Part shown: one piece after another, positions 53,545 to 62,802 of the stretch | Numbering within the stretch: the stretch's first letter is position 1 | Layout: each line of letters opens with the position of its first letter | DNA from: JAPOXR01 sp965221935 | Lineage (GTDB): Bacteria; Pseudomonadota; Alphaproteobacteria; Rhodobacterales; Rhodobacteraceae | DNA length: 64,000 nucleotides | Direction: 5' to 3' | NCBI GenBank assembly: GCA_965221935.1 | Contig: CBDCSZ010000067.1 | Location: 54,549 to 118,548 of the forward strand | Notes under the pieces: generated by a model | The model's input: only the letters and a program-made list of their open reading frames with translations | What the model was told of the DNA's origin: nothing | Databases searched by the model: none | Position numbers and translations under genes: made by a program

Positions 53545-53761
53545 GCCGCGAAAACCTCGTCACGCACGAAGTGCAGGCGGATCAGGCGCGGCAGGACCAT
53601 GCTGTCATCGAAGTGGCAGTCCACCGCTTCCCTTACGTTCAGCCGCAGCTCCTCCCCGGTGTCGCCCTGCGTGTGTGGATGCCGAGCCCCGCCGCGCTTG
53701 CCGAATAGCCGCCGTCCAGCTCGTCCTCGCTGACTTCGAAAATGATCTCTGTTCCGGACAT
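53541..53761 (-). pseudogene. HicB-like antitoxin, one frameshift
   Basis: Begins MSGTEIIFEVSEDELDGGYS (ATG 53759-53761). After a frameshift near 53665 it continues ELRLNVREAVDCHFDDSM and ends RLIRLHFVRDEVFAA. Antitoxin-type small protein of the HicB superfamily, broken by an indel. Confidence 0.7.
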
Positions 53762-54022
53762 CGCAGTCTTCTCCCGAATCCGCCCCATCGGCGGTGAGGA
53801 AATCAGCTTAGCCCGGCGGGCGGGATAAGCCCACCCTGTCCCGCTTTGCCGTGTCTGCGGCCAGCATCGCGATGTCGGTCTTGTGTTCCGCCTGGCGAAC
53901 CTTCTTTATCCATCCGCAAAACGACCGTTTTCCGAACAGCATCCCGACCGCCTGGAAACCGCCCGGAACCGCCCGGATTCCTGTCCGCAAAGGGTGTAAA
54001 TTCACCATGGCGACATTTTTTT

Positions 54023-54940
54023 TCATGCTGCAAGGGCCTGGCGGGTTGGTTTGGCGTTGTCATTGGCTGCCAATGCGTTCCATGCGCGGTCGAACCTGCC
54101 TGAGAGGATCAGTGCCCGAAAGGTCATGATCGCCTGGCCGCCCTCCATGCTCCATCGCATGCCCGAGCCCTTGAATCTTTTTGTCACGATGCTTTTGTTC
54201 GCGGCCTCGACCACACCGCTGCCGATCGGGAGATTGCGGTCCTTCAGGGCCCGGCAGCGCATGCGCAATCTGTTCTTGCGGAAGAATTCCAGCTCCCGCT
54301 CCACATCTGCGCGGCCACGGCTGCAGCTGTCCCGCAGGTGGCGTATGGCCCGGATGACCCGTTCCACCCCGTCGTGTTCGTTCATCAGCGTTCCGCGCCA
54401 CTTCTGGAACCAGTTGGCCGGATCACGCGCGGATTGTGCGGCGACATGAAGATGTTCGAGTGCGTGCCATACATCGAGAACCTCCGCGTGCGGGTCCAGC
54501 TTCGCAAGGAATTCCCAGTTCGACAGCGCCCCGTCAGCCGCCGCCACCAGTGCCAGGTCCGGCCGCTCCTCCCGAACCCGCGCAACTTCGCTCAGGAGAC
54601 GCGCCTTCAGGCTGGTCATGCCCGCCTCCGGCATGCGCGCCAGGCAAACGGCGGCAAGACGCGCCCCCTCCCTGTCGAAGAAGGACACCGTCCCGCAGGA
54701 GGCCTCGCGCCAGCAGGCCTCCGCCCGCCCGTCCTCGCCTGGACGCATCGGGACCATCACGCCATCCAGCGACACCGCCGCCGCGACCGCCGCTCCCGGA
54801 ATGCCTTCGGCCTTCCGCAGCAGCTGTTCCGCATCCTGGTAAGTGCAGTGTGCCACCGTCATCACCGCCGCTTCCGCCGCCGGCCGCGTCATCCAGCCTC
54901 CCATCAGCCCGAGACCCTCGTACACCGGCATCCATGACAT
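54023..54940 (-). pseudogene. ISKra4-family transposase, N-terminally truncated
   Basis: 305 residues: MSWMPVYEGLGLMGGWMTRP start, AAVSLDGVMVPMRPGE (catalytic D), LVAAADGALSNWEFL (D), VLDVWHALEHLHVAA and the C-terminal IGSGVVEAANKSIVTKRFKG (E). ISKra4 enzymes usually have over 100 further N-terminal residues. The frame does continue upstream for 11 codons to the ISNCY copy 2 border at 54981, so the ISNCY insertion probably separates this gene from its beginning. Confidence 0.78.
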
Positions 54941-55205
54941 GGTTTCGCCGCGGCAGCGGAAGCGGCTGCGCTCATAGCTCGTGTCTGCCAGAAAACCCCC
55001 ATTTTTTGCGATATCGGACGACGGCTTTCAACAGATCCGGGCGCCATGGCGGGTGATTTCCCTGCTCCGGGATGTCCGCGCGCCTCAAGTGGCGGGTTTC
55101 CCGCCGCCGGCGCCGTGATTTTTTTGGCCAGTTTTGACAACAGCGCACAGGGAGCCGTTCCCGCTCCGGGCGGGCGGCGAATGAAGCGGTGTTTCGGGAG
55201 CGCCG

Positions 55206-55685
55206 TCAGGCGGCGCGTCGCCGCCGCGCCTTCCGGCGCAGCAGAAGGCCGATGCGGTGGATGTTGAGGGCGACCACGGAAAGCGCCGCCGCGCGGGCAA
55301 AGCCCTCCGGCCCGCGGGCCAGGACCCGGTCGAGACCGCGGTGCCCGAGGTTGTTGATCGCCGATTCCACCGCCGGATGCCGGCGCCGCATCGCCGCGAA
55401 CTCGCCACCCTGCTCGCGCTCGCGCTCAGCCTTGTTGAGATAACCCTTCTTCGGCAGCGCATTGTTGTCGAGCAGCGCGTCAAGACGCACACGGTTGCCG
55501 GGGCTGTGAAAGCCGCGGTCGAAGCTCACCGCGCGGAGGTCGGGAAACCGCGCCTGGGCGGCCTCGACCATCGGCGCCGCATAATCCACGTCGCTGCCCT
55601 CCCACATGACCTCGTGGTGAAGGATGAAGCCGTGCCGGTCCTCCAGGATGCAGACCGGAACGCCAAGCTCCACCGGACATCCCGC
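55206..55685 (-). pseudogene. ISNCY transposase, C-terminal part (copy 2)
   Basis: Counterpart of 13948-14439 with about one in eight residues changed (e.g. KAEREREQGGEFAAMRRRHP in place of REDQKRERDGAFAALRRQHP). Ends in KARRRRAA. Separated from its N-terminal parts by IS110-a. Confidence 0.87.
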
Positions 55686-55687
55686 CT

Positions 55688-55998
55688 CGTATGTTCAGAG
55701 AATCAGAATTGAACGAGGGAGGTGGCTGTGGATAAGTTGGGGGGCGGATTCCTGTGGAAAACCCGCCGCTTGTGTTCCGCCGCCTCTCCGGTTCATTTCT
55801 GTGCCGGGACCGCCGCCGCCAGGCCTGGCGGCGGCGGAGCGGGGCCAGGCCCCGCAGGACGGGTCGGACCGAAACCGCCTTGGATCATCGGATCCGTGGG
55901 CAAGCGTGGTCGGCCCGCCCTCCCTTCAGCCTCCCGGGTCCTGAATGGATGCCTGGGGTTCGAGAACCGAATCATCGCGAGGATAGGAGCGGGAGACC
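55688..55998 (+). ncRNA. candidate IS110 bridge RNA region (copy 2)
   Basis: Reads the same as 14442-14752 throughout, while the flanking ISNCY genes differ. Guide-like segments: target CCGCCTTG at 55875-55882 and GGGCAAG at 55898-55904; donor ATGGATGCCT at 55945-55954 and CATCGCGAGG at 55973-55982. Confidence 0.65.
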
Positions 55999-56946
55999 AT
56001 GGCCATCGTAGCCGCCGGAATCGACGTCAGCAAGAAGACACTCAACATCCATCTCAGCGGCAGGGACGACACCGCCGCCAACGACAGGGACGGCTTCCGC
56101 AAGGTCGCCCGCATCCTGAGGGACGGCGGCGCGGAGCGGGCCGTCATCGAGGCCACCGGCCGGATGCACAGGGCCCTCTTCCAGTCGCTGCATGACCGCG
56201 GCTTCACCGTCTGCGTGGTCAACCCCCGCCAGTCCCGGGACTTCGCCAGGGCCGGCGGCGGGCTGGCGAAGACGGACCGGGTCGACGCCAGGGCGCTGGC
56301 CGCCTTCGGGGCCGCGTTTCCGGACATGGCGGCCTCGGCGCCGGCCGGCGTGACGGTCGACCGGCTCCGCGACATGCTCGTGCTCCGGGAGAAGCTCGTG
56401 GACCAGCGCGCCGACCTGAAGCTGGCCTTCGACGAGGTCGGCGATCCGGCTCCGGACGGGCCGGTCCCGAAAATCCTCGCGGAGCTTGACGCCGGCGTCC
56501 GCGAGTATGACCGGCGGATCAAGGAGCTGATCACCGGCGCGGAGGAGCATGCGGAAAGCTACGGGATCCTGACCTCGGTTCCGGGCATCGGCCCCGTCAC
56601 GGCGGCGGCCCTGATCGCGTGGATGGGCGAGCTCGGCGCGATCGGAAACCGCCAGGCCGCCGCCCTGATCGGCGTCGCTCCCTTCGCCCGCGACAGCGGA
56701 AGTCGCAAGGGCGGGCGCCATGTCAGCGGCGGACGGAGGAGGCCGAGGGACGTCCTCTACATGGCGGCGACGGCGGCCTGCGTGTTCAATCCCGAGATGG
56801 CGGAGTTCCACAGCCGGCTGAAGGAAAGGGGAAAGCCCCACAAAGTCGCGGTGACCGCGGTCATGCGGAAGCTGATCGTGACCGCGAACGCCCTGCTGCG
56901 CGACCGGCGCATGTGGGAGGACCGGACCGGGGCCGCCGCCGGCTGA
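55999..56946 (+). CDS. IS110-family DEDD transposase/recombinase (IS110-a copy 2)
   Basis: 315 residues, about six substitutions from copy 1 (e.g. NDRDGF for NDTDGF, IGNRQ for IGGRQ, VFNPEMAEFHSRL for AFNPEMAEFHGRL). All DEDD residues and the serine-containing C-terminal segment are kept. Intact. Confidence 0.95.
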   Translation: MAIVAAGIDVSKKTLNIHLSGRDDTAANDRDGFRKVARILRDGGAERAVIEATGRMHRALFQSLHDRGFTVCVVNPRQSRDFARAGGGLAKTDRVDARALAAFGAAFPDMAASAPAGVTVDRLRDMLVLREKLVDQRADLKLAFDEVGDPAPDGPVPKILAELDAGVREYDRRIKELITGAEEHAESYGILTSVPGIGPVTAAALIAWMGELGAIGNRQAAALIGVAPFARDSGSRKGGRHVSGGRRRPRDVLYMAATAACVFNPEMAEFHSRLKERGKPHKVAVTAVMRKLIVTANALLRDRRMWEDRTGAAAG

Positions 56947-57003
56947 CGCCCGCGCCGGCCGTGTCCCGCGGCCGTCTGCGGGGCACAAAACGAATCAGAC
57001 GCG

Positions 57004-58421
57004 GGGTGAAGTCATAAAAGTGCTGGATAATTTGGGAGGGGCGTGTTTCCGTTGAGTTGAAGAAAACCAAGCCGGCTAAGCGCTGGCTCCAACGGAAGGA
57101 CACACCCCATGGAGAAGAGATTACCCGGATCGATGCGCACGCGCGAGACCCTTTCGGAATTGATCGAGGGCCGTTTGTCGGCGCCGGACGCCCGCAGCGA
57201 GTTGGTGCGTCTGGCGACGCGTCTGATCATCGAGGAGACGCTGGAGGCGGAGAGCCGCGACGCTCTTGGCCGGGATTACTACGAGCGCGGCGGCGATCCC
57301 CGCCGCGGCTATCGCAACGGCAACCGCACCGGGCGGATGAAGACCGCCGAAGGGGCGGTGGAATACACGGCTCCGCAGATCGCGGGCGGCGACGAGCCGT
57401 TCAGCTCGGAGATCCGTCCGCGGCTGAAGGGCCGGAGCGAGGCGCTGGAGGATCTTGCGGTGGAGATGCTGGCCCGCGGCCTCAGCGTGCGCGACATCGA
57501 GGAGGCGTTCCGCAATGACGACGGCTCGCTTCTTCTCTCCCGCACCGCGGTCTCGGAAATCGGTGAGCGGCTGTGGCAGGACTATCAGGAGTTCGCCGTC
57601 CGCGATCTTGGCGGCTATGACATCGCCTACCTGTTCGTCGACGGCATCGCGGAGCGGATCCGCCCGGGCCAGCGGCGCGAGCCGGTCCTGGCCGCCTGGG
57701 GCATGACCCGCGAAGGAAGAAAGGTTCTTCTCCATCTCATGTCGGGCTCGAAGGAGGACTATGAGACGGTTTCCGCCTTCTTCCAGGACATGCGGGGCCG
57801 CGGCCTCGGCGATCCTCTGCTGGCGGTCTGCGACGGCGCGCCCGGCATCATCAAGGCGATCGAGACCTGCTTTCCGCGTTCGGAGCGCCAGCGCTGCCTG
57901 TTCCACCGCATGAGCAATCTCGCGGCCAAGGTCTCCAGGGAGGACGCATGGCCCGAGTTCCGCGAACAGGCCCGCGCCGCGTATCAGGCGCCGTCACGGG
58001 CCATTGCCCGCGGTCTCGCCGCCGACCTGGCCCGGAAATGGGAGAACGAGTTCCCGACCGCGGTGGCCTGCTTCCAGGATGACTTCGAGGCCTGCATCGC
58101 GCATCTGCGGATGCCGGTGAGACACCGCAAGGCGATCCGCACCACCAACCTGCTGGAGCGGCTGTTCGGCGAGGAGCGGAGACGCCTGAAGGTGATCCCC
58201 AACGCGTGGGGGGAAAAGGCGGTTCTCAAGCTGATGTTCGCGGCCATGACCCGGGCTTCGGAGAAATGGCGCCCGATCGCGGTGACCGGCTTCGAGCGGC
58301 GCCAGCTGGAGCAGGTCAGGAAGGATCTGGACGAGGAATACGAAAAGGCGAACGGGCCGCTCAACAGCCCGAAAACAGAGGCGCGCCTCTCCAAATTATC
58401 CAGCACTTTAGGGACTTGACC
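57004..58421 (+). mobile_element. IS256-family element
   Basis: 1418 bp, terminal repeats GGGTGAAGTCATAAAAGTGC and, complemented, GGTCAAGTCCCTAAAGTGC, sharing AAAGTGCTGGATAATTT further in. The 8-bp duplication cagacgcg is at 56996-57003 and 58422-58429; copy 1 of IS110-a has one cagacgcg at this point. It is the youngest insertion of the stack by position. Confidence 0.93.
57109..58419 (+). CDS. IS256-family transposase
   Basis: 436 residues. Typical blocks: RGLSVRDIEEAFRNDDGSLL, YLFVDGIAERIRPGQRREPV (D), GRKVLLHLMSGSKEDYE, DPLLAVCDGAPGIIKAIE (D), RQRCLFHRMSNLAAKV, and RTTNLLERLFGEERRRLK (E). The stop codon lies inside the right terminal repeat. Intact and probably active. Confidence 0.96.
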   Translation: MEKRLPGSMRTRETLSELIEGRLSAPDARSELVRLATRLIIEETLEAESRDALGRDYYERGGDPRRGYRNGNRTGRMKTAEGAVEYTAPQIAGGDEPFSSEIRPRLKGRSEALEDLAVEMLARGLSVRDIEEAFRNDDGSLLLSRTAVSEIGERLWQDYQEFAVRDLGGYDIAYLFVDGIAERIRPGQRREPVLAAWGMTREGRKVLLHLMSGSKEDYETVSAFFQDMRGRGLGDPLLAVCDGAPGIIKAIETCFPRSERQRCLFHRMSNLAAKVSREDAWPEFREQARAAYQAPSRAIARGLAADLARKWENEFPTAVACFQDDFEACIAHLRMPVRHRKAIRTTNLLERLFGEERRRLKVIPNAWGEKAVLKLMFAAMTRASEKWRPIAVTGFERRQLEQVRKDLDEEYEKANGPLNSPKTEARLSKLSSTLGT

Positions 58422-58580
58422 CAGACGCGCCGGTCAGGTCACCGCGGCCGGACTGCCTCGGCATGCCCGCATTGCGCCCGCCTGTGGACGGGCCTGTGGA
58501 CGGGATGTGGAAAACCCGGAACAGGACCTCCGAAAACCGCCGGAAAAGGCCGAATCCGGGCTTGACTCAAAACATGGATG

Positions 58581-59288
58581 CTTGCCCTTCGCGATCCAGC
58601 GCGTGTGCGGCTCGAAGACCGGGAACACCTTCTCATCCTGCGGGATCGTCCCGCCCTTGAGAAGACGGCGCTCCACCTGGTCAATCTGACGCTTCGCATG
58701 CGCGATATACCCTTCGATCTCCACGATCTCCCAGGCCTTCACTCCATGCGCGGCCAGATCCGCAAGGCTCGCCTCCGCACGCGCGACAAGCTTGAGGCAG
58801 CGCGCAAGATATGCCTCCACATGCTCAGGACGCGCCCGCCGGGTCACCCGCACCCTGTGGAACAGCCGCTGAACCGAGCGCGACAGGTGTTTCCACTGGC
58901 GCCAGCCGCTGACACCGCTCTCTTCCGCCGCGCGGCCCGCCGCGCGGAGCAGGCAGCGCATCGCGTCCCACAGGAGACTGACATCCGTCGGATAGCGCAC
59001 ATCGGTCTCGGCCACGAAAGAGTCACACCGCCCGGCCAACGGCGCGCCAGGCTTTTTTCCCGCGACCGCATGGCCGCTCTCCACCACCAGACCGTTCACC
59101 GCCGCCAGAAGCTCCGGACTCAGAAGGCTCACATTGTCCACCAGCCTCTGATGGGTGTAACGGTGATCGTCCCAGACGTCCGCATGGCCGAGAAACCGGC
59201 GCAGCGTCCTGTGCTCGTTCACCAGCTCGCGGAGACGGTCGAAATCGCAGCCCAGACCCTGCTTGACCACGCCCATCACAAGGATCCG
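58581..59288 (-). pseudogene. ISNCY transposase, middle part (copy 2)
   Basis: Encodes RILVMGVVKQGLGCDFDRLR through FVAETDVRYPTDVSLLWDA to EPHTRWIAKGK. Bordered by the group II intron on its 5' side and IS110-a on its 3' side. Continues 61204-61422 and 55206-55685 in frame. Confidence 0.87.
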
Positions 59289-61203
59289 GTCGCGGTAGGG
59301 ACACCGGTTGCCCGATGCCCCCCGCACAGATCCGGACGTGGTCGTTAAACCATCCGGCTCCTACCTCGGGTGATTGACGGCAAACCGCCTGTCTGGCCAT
59401 GGGTGCGCGATCCGCAGCGGAGGCCAGAAGACCGCCGCCAGCAGTTCAACCTTATCCCAGTTAAAGCGGTCCTTCTGCGACCGGCGTCGCAACACGCGCA
59501 TCCATAGCCGCTTGAGACGGAGCCCGAACATCTTGAGGGATCGGAAGCTGGTCGGGACCGCGTAGTAACGCAGCCAGCCGCCCACAACCCGACCGAGCCA
59601 GATGGCAACCTCGTAGACATTTGTCGTGCATCCGCCGACGCAGTATGGCCTCGATGCGCTTCAGGGTCCGGTTGACGCGCTTCCTGATCGGCTTGCGCCC
59701 CAGTCCGAAATGCCCCTTCCGCGTGGTTCGGCAGTAATGCGTGAACCCGAGGAAGTCGAAGGTCTCGGGACGCCGCTCTCCCCGTGCCCGGCGATTCGCC
59801 ATTGCGAACCGGCCGAACTCGATGAGCCGCGTCTTTTCCGGGTGCAGGTCGAGTGAGAAGTCGGCCAGCCGGTCCTTCAGATCGCACAGGAACCGTTCCG
59901 CGTCCCGCTTGTGTTGGAACCCGACCACAAAATCGTCGGCGTAGCGCACGATGGTCGTCTCGCCGCCGGCGGTCCGGGAACGCCATTTCCTCTGGAACCA
60001 GAGGTCAAGGACGAAATGAAGGTAGATGTTCGCCAGAATCGGCGAAACACTCGATCCCTGGGGAACACCCTGCAGGGTGTCCCGCCATTCGCCTTCTTCC
60101 ATGACGCCGGCGCCAAGCCACTTGGAGATCAGCCGGATGACCCGACGATCCCCGATCCGGTGCTCCACGAACTTGACGAGCCAGCTTCGATCCAACCGGT
60201 CGAAGAAGGCCCGTATGTCCGCGTCGACAATCCAGCTGACCTTGCGCCGCTCAATCCCGTACGCCAATGCGTCGAGCGCGCCATGCGCGCCGCGACCGGG
60301 TCGGAACCCATGGCTGAACCCGAGGAATTCCGGCTCGAACACCGGCACAAGGATGGTCTCCGCCACCGCAGTCTGGACGATCTTGTCCTCCAGCGCCGCG
60401 ATGCCAAGCGGTCGTGTTCCCCCGTCCGGCTTGGGTATTTCCACCCGCCGGGACGGGAGCGCCCGGTACGCCCCGCTGTGAACACGGTCGTGCAGGCCAA
60501 GCAGACGCGTGGCCAGTCCATTCCCGTATTCCTCCCACGTCACCCCGTCCACGCCTGCCGCCGCGTCCTGCTTCAAAATGAAGTAGGATGCTTCGAGCAC
60601 GTCCGTCGTGATGTGGTGCAGAAGCGCAGTGAGTTTCTCCTTCGGTTTCCTCGTGGCTGCCTGCCGTATCCGCTCAGCCGCCTGTGACATGCGATCCCGG
60701 CCCTGTGTCCGGTGCGTGCTTTGGCCCCGCGGATTCCCCTTGGCTGCGGTCCTTCCCTCCATCGGCTCCGCAGGAACGGTCGTTCCCTTGTTCGCCGACT
60801 TCGCCGGTACTATGACCGCATCCGACTGCTTCAATCCGTTCGTCATCGATTCAGAATATCTCCTTTCTTCTGCGGCCCCGGCACGACAGCCGGAGCGAAT
60901 TGAAGCCCTCCCGAGTCCCGGCGTGGGGTGTGCGTGCGTCCCTGGATTCCTTCGACAGCGCGGAGTCCCACAGCCCCTCACCATGGCGGTCCTGCGGGTG
61001 TTGCCTTCGGCAATGTGGAGAGCCTCGGCACTCCGGATGGCATGCTTTTCGTTGCTCAATCATCCTGGCCACACGCGCCGCTGCCGACGCTTCGCGCGCA
61101 CCCTCGCGGATGCACCCGCACGGCTTGCGGTGAAAGTGGTGGTTAACCTTTCCTTTCTGCCGGACTTGCACCGGCTGCCCCAGCGCCAGTTAGCTCGGCG
61201 CTC
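59289..61203 (-). mobile_element. group II intron with reverse transcriptase, in ISNCY copy 2
   Basis: 1915 bp in sense with the ISNCY gene, between TGG and CGG codons (copy 1 has TGG AGG there). The 5' end is GAGCGCCGAGCTAACTGGCG. The 3' end has the domain V pattern GAGCCGGATGGTTTAACGAC with CGTCCGGATCTGTG, then a domain VI ending CCCTACCGCGAC. It encodes a maturase-type reverse transcriptase, which is frameshifted. Confidence 0.88.
59361..60846 (-). pseudogene. ltrA: group II intron reverse transcriptase/maturase, frameshifted near its end
   Basis: Start ATG 60844-60846 with GGAGA upstream. RT blocks: DGVTWEEYGNGLATRL, RRVEIPKPDGGTRPLGIAAL, FLGFSHGFRPGRGAH, WIVDADIRAFFDRLD, GVPQGSSVSPILANIYLH and the catalytic VRYADDFVVGF. 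At about 59625 an extra base shifts the frame after RRRMHD. The true maturase end (VYEVAIWLGRVVGGWLRYYA, then LRRRSQKDRFNW) continues in the next frame to 59361. The RT core is intact, but domain X is made only if the shift is an error or is bypassed. Confidence 0.88.
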
Positions 61204-61422
61204 CCACATCTCCATGCCCGGACGGCCCGCGGTCCTGTCGGTCCCGGGAAGAATGTGCTCCTCCAGAAGCGCAAAAAGCCGGGAACGGAAATGCCCGTCG
61301 GCGTAGAGATGCTGGAGGCCCAGCAGCAGAGCCGGGATGTCGTCCCTGGACCTGAGGTCCAGCTCAATGTCCTCGATGCGGACCTCGCCGAGTTCCATCT
61401 GCGGATTGCGTACCTGTCTCAT
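61204..61422 (-). pseudogene. ISNCY transposase, N-terminal part (copy 2)
   Basis: MRQVRNPQMELGEVRIEDIE to GRPGMEMW, where the group II intron begins. 73 codons; joins 58581-59288 in frame after splicing. Confidence 0.87.
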
Positions 61423-61643
61423 CTTTGCCTCGCGAAGAAGTGCGCACATCGGCCCGAATTGGGCCCGAAAGGGTCGAAAACAGCCTTCCAGCCGAAATCT
61501 TCGCGGCGAGAATACCACAATTAAACACATAGAGTCAATGACTTAGTGGGTTTTCTGGCAATCACTAGCTCCAACGAAATCTGACGGATTGCGGTCGGCT
61601 GTCAGTTGAGCGTGGATCGGAACCCTTGATCTTGACTCTATGC

Positions 61644-61659
61644 CTTATCATATGATAAG
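61644..61659. promoter_or_regulatory. palindromic operator of the RES/Xre operon
   Basis: Perfect 16-bp palindrome cttatcatatgataag, 25 bp before the antitoxin ATG. TTGACT at 61632-61637 with a weak TAAGTA about 18 bp on could be the promoter, placing the palindrome between -35 and -10. Toxin-antitoxin complexes of this class usually autorepress through such a site. Confidence 0.75.
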
Positions 61660-61684
61660 TATAACACAGCCAAATGAGGATATC

Positions 61685-62101
61685 ATGGCAGTTGCAGCCC
61701 TCCAGAATGATCACCGAAACGGACTGGCGCCGATCAATGAGCGTGCGCAGATCGGCTCGGTCATCAAGGCTATTGTCCGCACCGCTGAAGCCTGGGATCT
61801 GACCAACGCTGAAGCGGCTGCCCTGTTCGACGTTCCTGTCGCCACATGGAGCCGGATGAAGGCTGGCACCTATCGTGGCGTTCTGGATCAGGACAAGGTC
61901 ACACGCGCGAGCCTGATGATCGGCATCTTCAAGGGGCTGAGGCTCTTGTTCATCGGTCCCCTAACCTATGGGTGGCCGAAGCTGGCAAATACCGGCCCGC
62001 AGTTCAACGGGCGCAGCCCGGTAGAGGTCATGATTGCCGGGGGCATACCGGCAATGATGGGTGTACGCCAGCATATCGATGCGCTTAGGGGCGGTATGTG
62101 A
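61685..62101 (+). CDS. Xre/MbcA/ParS-type antitoxin
   Basis: 138 residues from ATG 61685, chosen over an ATG at 61640 because TGAGGA stands just before it and the earlier ATG lies at the operator. The N-terminal HTH-like region contains IKAIVRTAEAWDLTNAEAAALFDVP; the C-terminal ParS/MbcA toxin-binding domain contains ASLMIGIFKGLRLLF and GRSPVEVMIAGG. Its stop overlaps the toxin start by 4 nt (GTGA type). Confidence 0.9.
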   Translation: MAVAALQNDHRNGLAPINERAQIGSVIKAIVRTAEAWDLTNAEAAALFDVPVATWSRMKAGTYRGVLDQDKVTRASLMIGIFKGLRLLFIGPLTYGWPKLANTGPQFNGRSPVEVMIAGGIPAMMGVRQHIDALRGGM

Positions 62102-62802
62102 TTGCGCTCGATACGATCCCGATCACCGAGTTTCAACAGCCGGAAACCGTTCGCCTGATTTCGACCGCCTTTATCGATGAACCTGCCATGGCACCTTTGG
62201 CGGATGATCCAGGTGAGCTTGGGTTTCTGGAGGACCTGGAAGGACGAACCTCCACGCGACGCGGCGGTGAGATCATCTTGCCCCCAGGGGTTCATCCGGA
62301 CGAATTGCTCACGGAGCGGCATGGCTATGGATGGTCTTACGTGAACGCCGCCTTTTGCTACACCCGCGCCACCGGCAACCGATTTAACGGTCCCGACCGC
62401 GGTGCCTGGTATGCAACGTGGGGGGAGGGAGCTGTTGTGACCGCGCACGCCGAGGTGGGCTGGCACCTGTCGCGTGAACTGGAAGCGGTCGGGGTTTTTG
62501 ACAACGCGACGTCCTATCGTGAACTGCTGGCGTCCTTCGCCACACAATTGCACGACCTCACTGGCTTCAATGACGATGATGTTCTGGGACCAGATCCTGC
62601 GGAGGCCTATCCGGCCGGGCAGGCGCTTGCGAGCAGTTTGCGTGCAGATGGGTGCAATGGCCTGCTCTACCCATCTGTCCGTCGGTCTGGCGGTAATTGT
62701 CTAGCGGCGTTTCGCCCAAATCTGGTTCAGAACATCCGCCAGGGAAACACCTGGTTGTTTCAGTGGATGGGGAGCATCGAGCCAACCATCAGATTGATAT
62801 GA
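62098..62802 (+). CDS. RES-domain toxin
   Basis: 234 residues. RES-domain features: GWSYVNAAFCYTRATGNRFN (R and Y of the active site), GAWYATWGEGAVVTAHAEVG, and CNGLLYPSVRRSGGNCLAAF with the conserved serine. Characterised RES toxins degrade NAD+ by phosphorolysis or hydrolysis. It begins with a GTG overlapping the antitoxin stop, and its TGA overlaps the ATG of the next gene, so the three are translated together. Confidence 0.9.
   Translation: MIALDTIPITEFQQPETVRLISTAFIDEPAMAPLADDPGELGFLEDLEGRTSTRRGGEIILPPGVHPDELLTERHGYGWSYVNAAFCYTRATGNRFNGPDRGAWYATWGEGAVVTAHAEVGWHLSRELEAVGVFDNATSYRELLASFATQLHDLTGFNDDDVLGPDPAEAYPAGQALASSLRADGCNGLLYPSVRRSGGNCLAAFRPNLVQNIRQGNTWLFQWMGSIEPTIRLI

Larger units (their letters stand above)
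55686..58580 (+). mobile_element. IS110-a copy 2, interrupted by IS256
   Basis: Bounded by CT at 55686-55687 and 58581-58582, at exactly the same ISNCY position as copy 1. Removing IS256 and one 8-bp duplication leaves 1469 bp, identical in length to copy 1. IS256 entered the 3' tail, so the transposase gene and leader are undamaged. Confidence 0.9.
54981..61565 (-). mobile_element. ISNCY-family element copy 2, carrying IS110-a, IS256 and a group II intron
   Basis: Ends GTGTCTGCCAGAAAACCC and, complemented, GTGATTGCCAGAAAACCC; 6-bp duplication tagctc (54975-54980 and 61566-61571). Inside lie IS110-a copy 2 (55686-58580, itself carrying IS256) and a group II intron (59289-61203). What remains is 1775 bp. 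The three transposase pieces sum to 469 codons in frame. The left flank is an ISKra4-like gene; the right flank leads to a RES/Xre operon. Confidence 0.88.

Noticed and set aside
59289..61203. Diversity-generating retroelement or retron
   Set aside because: The RT is a group II maturase type with adjacent domain V and VI RNA; no template/variable repeat or msr-msd structure is seen.
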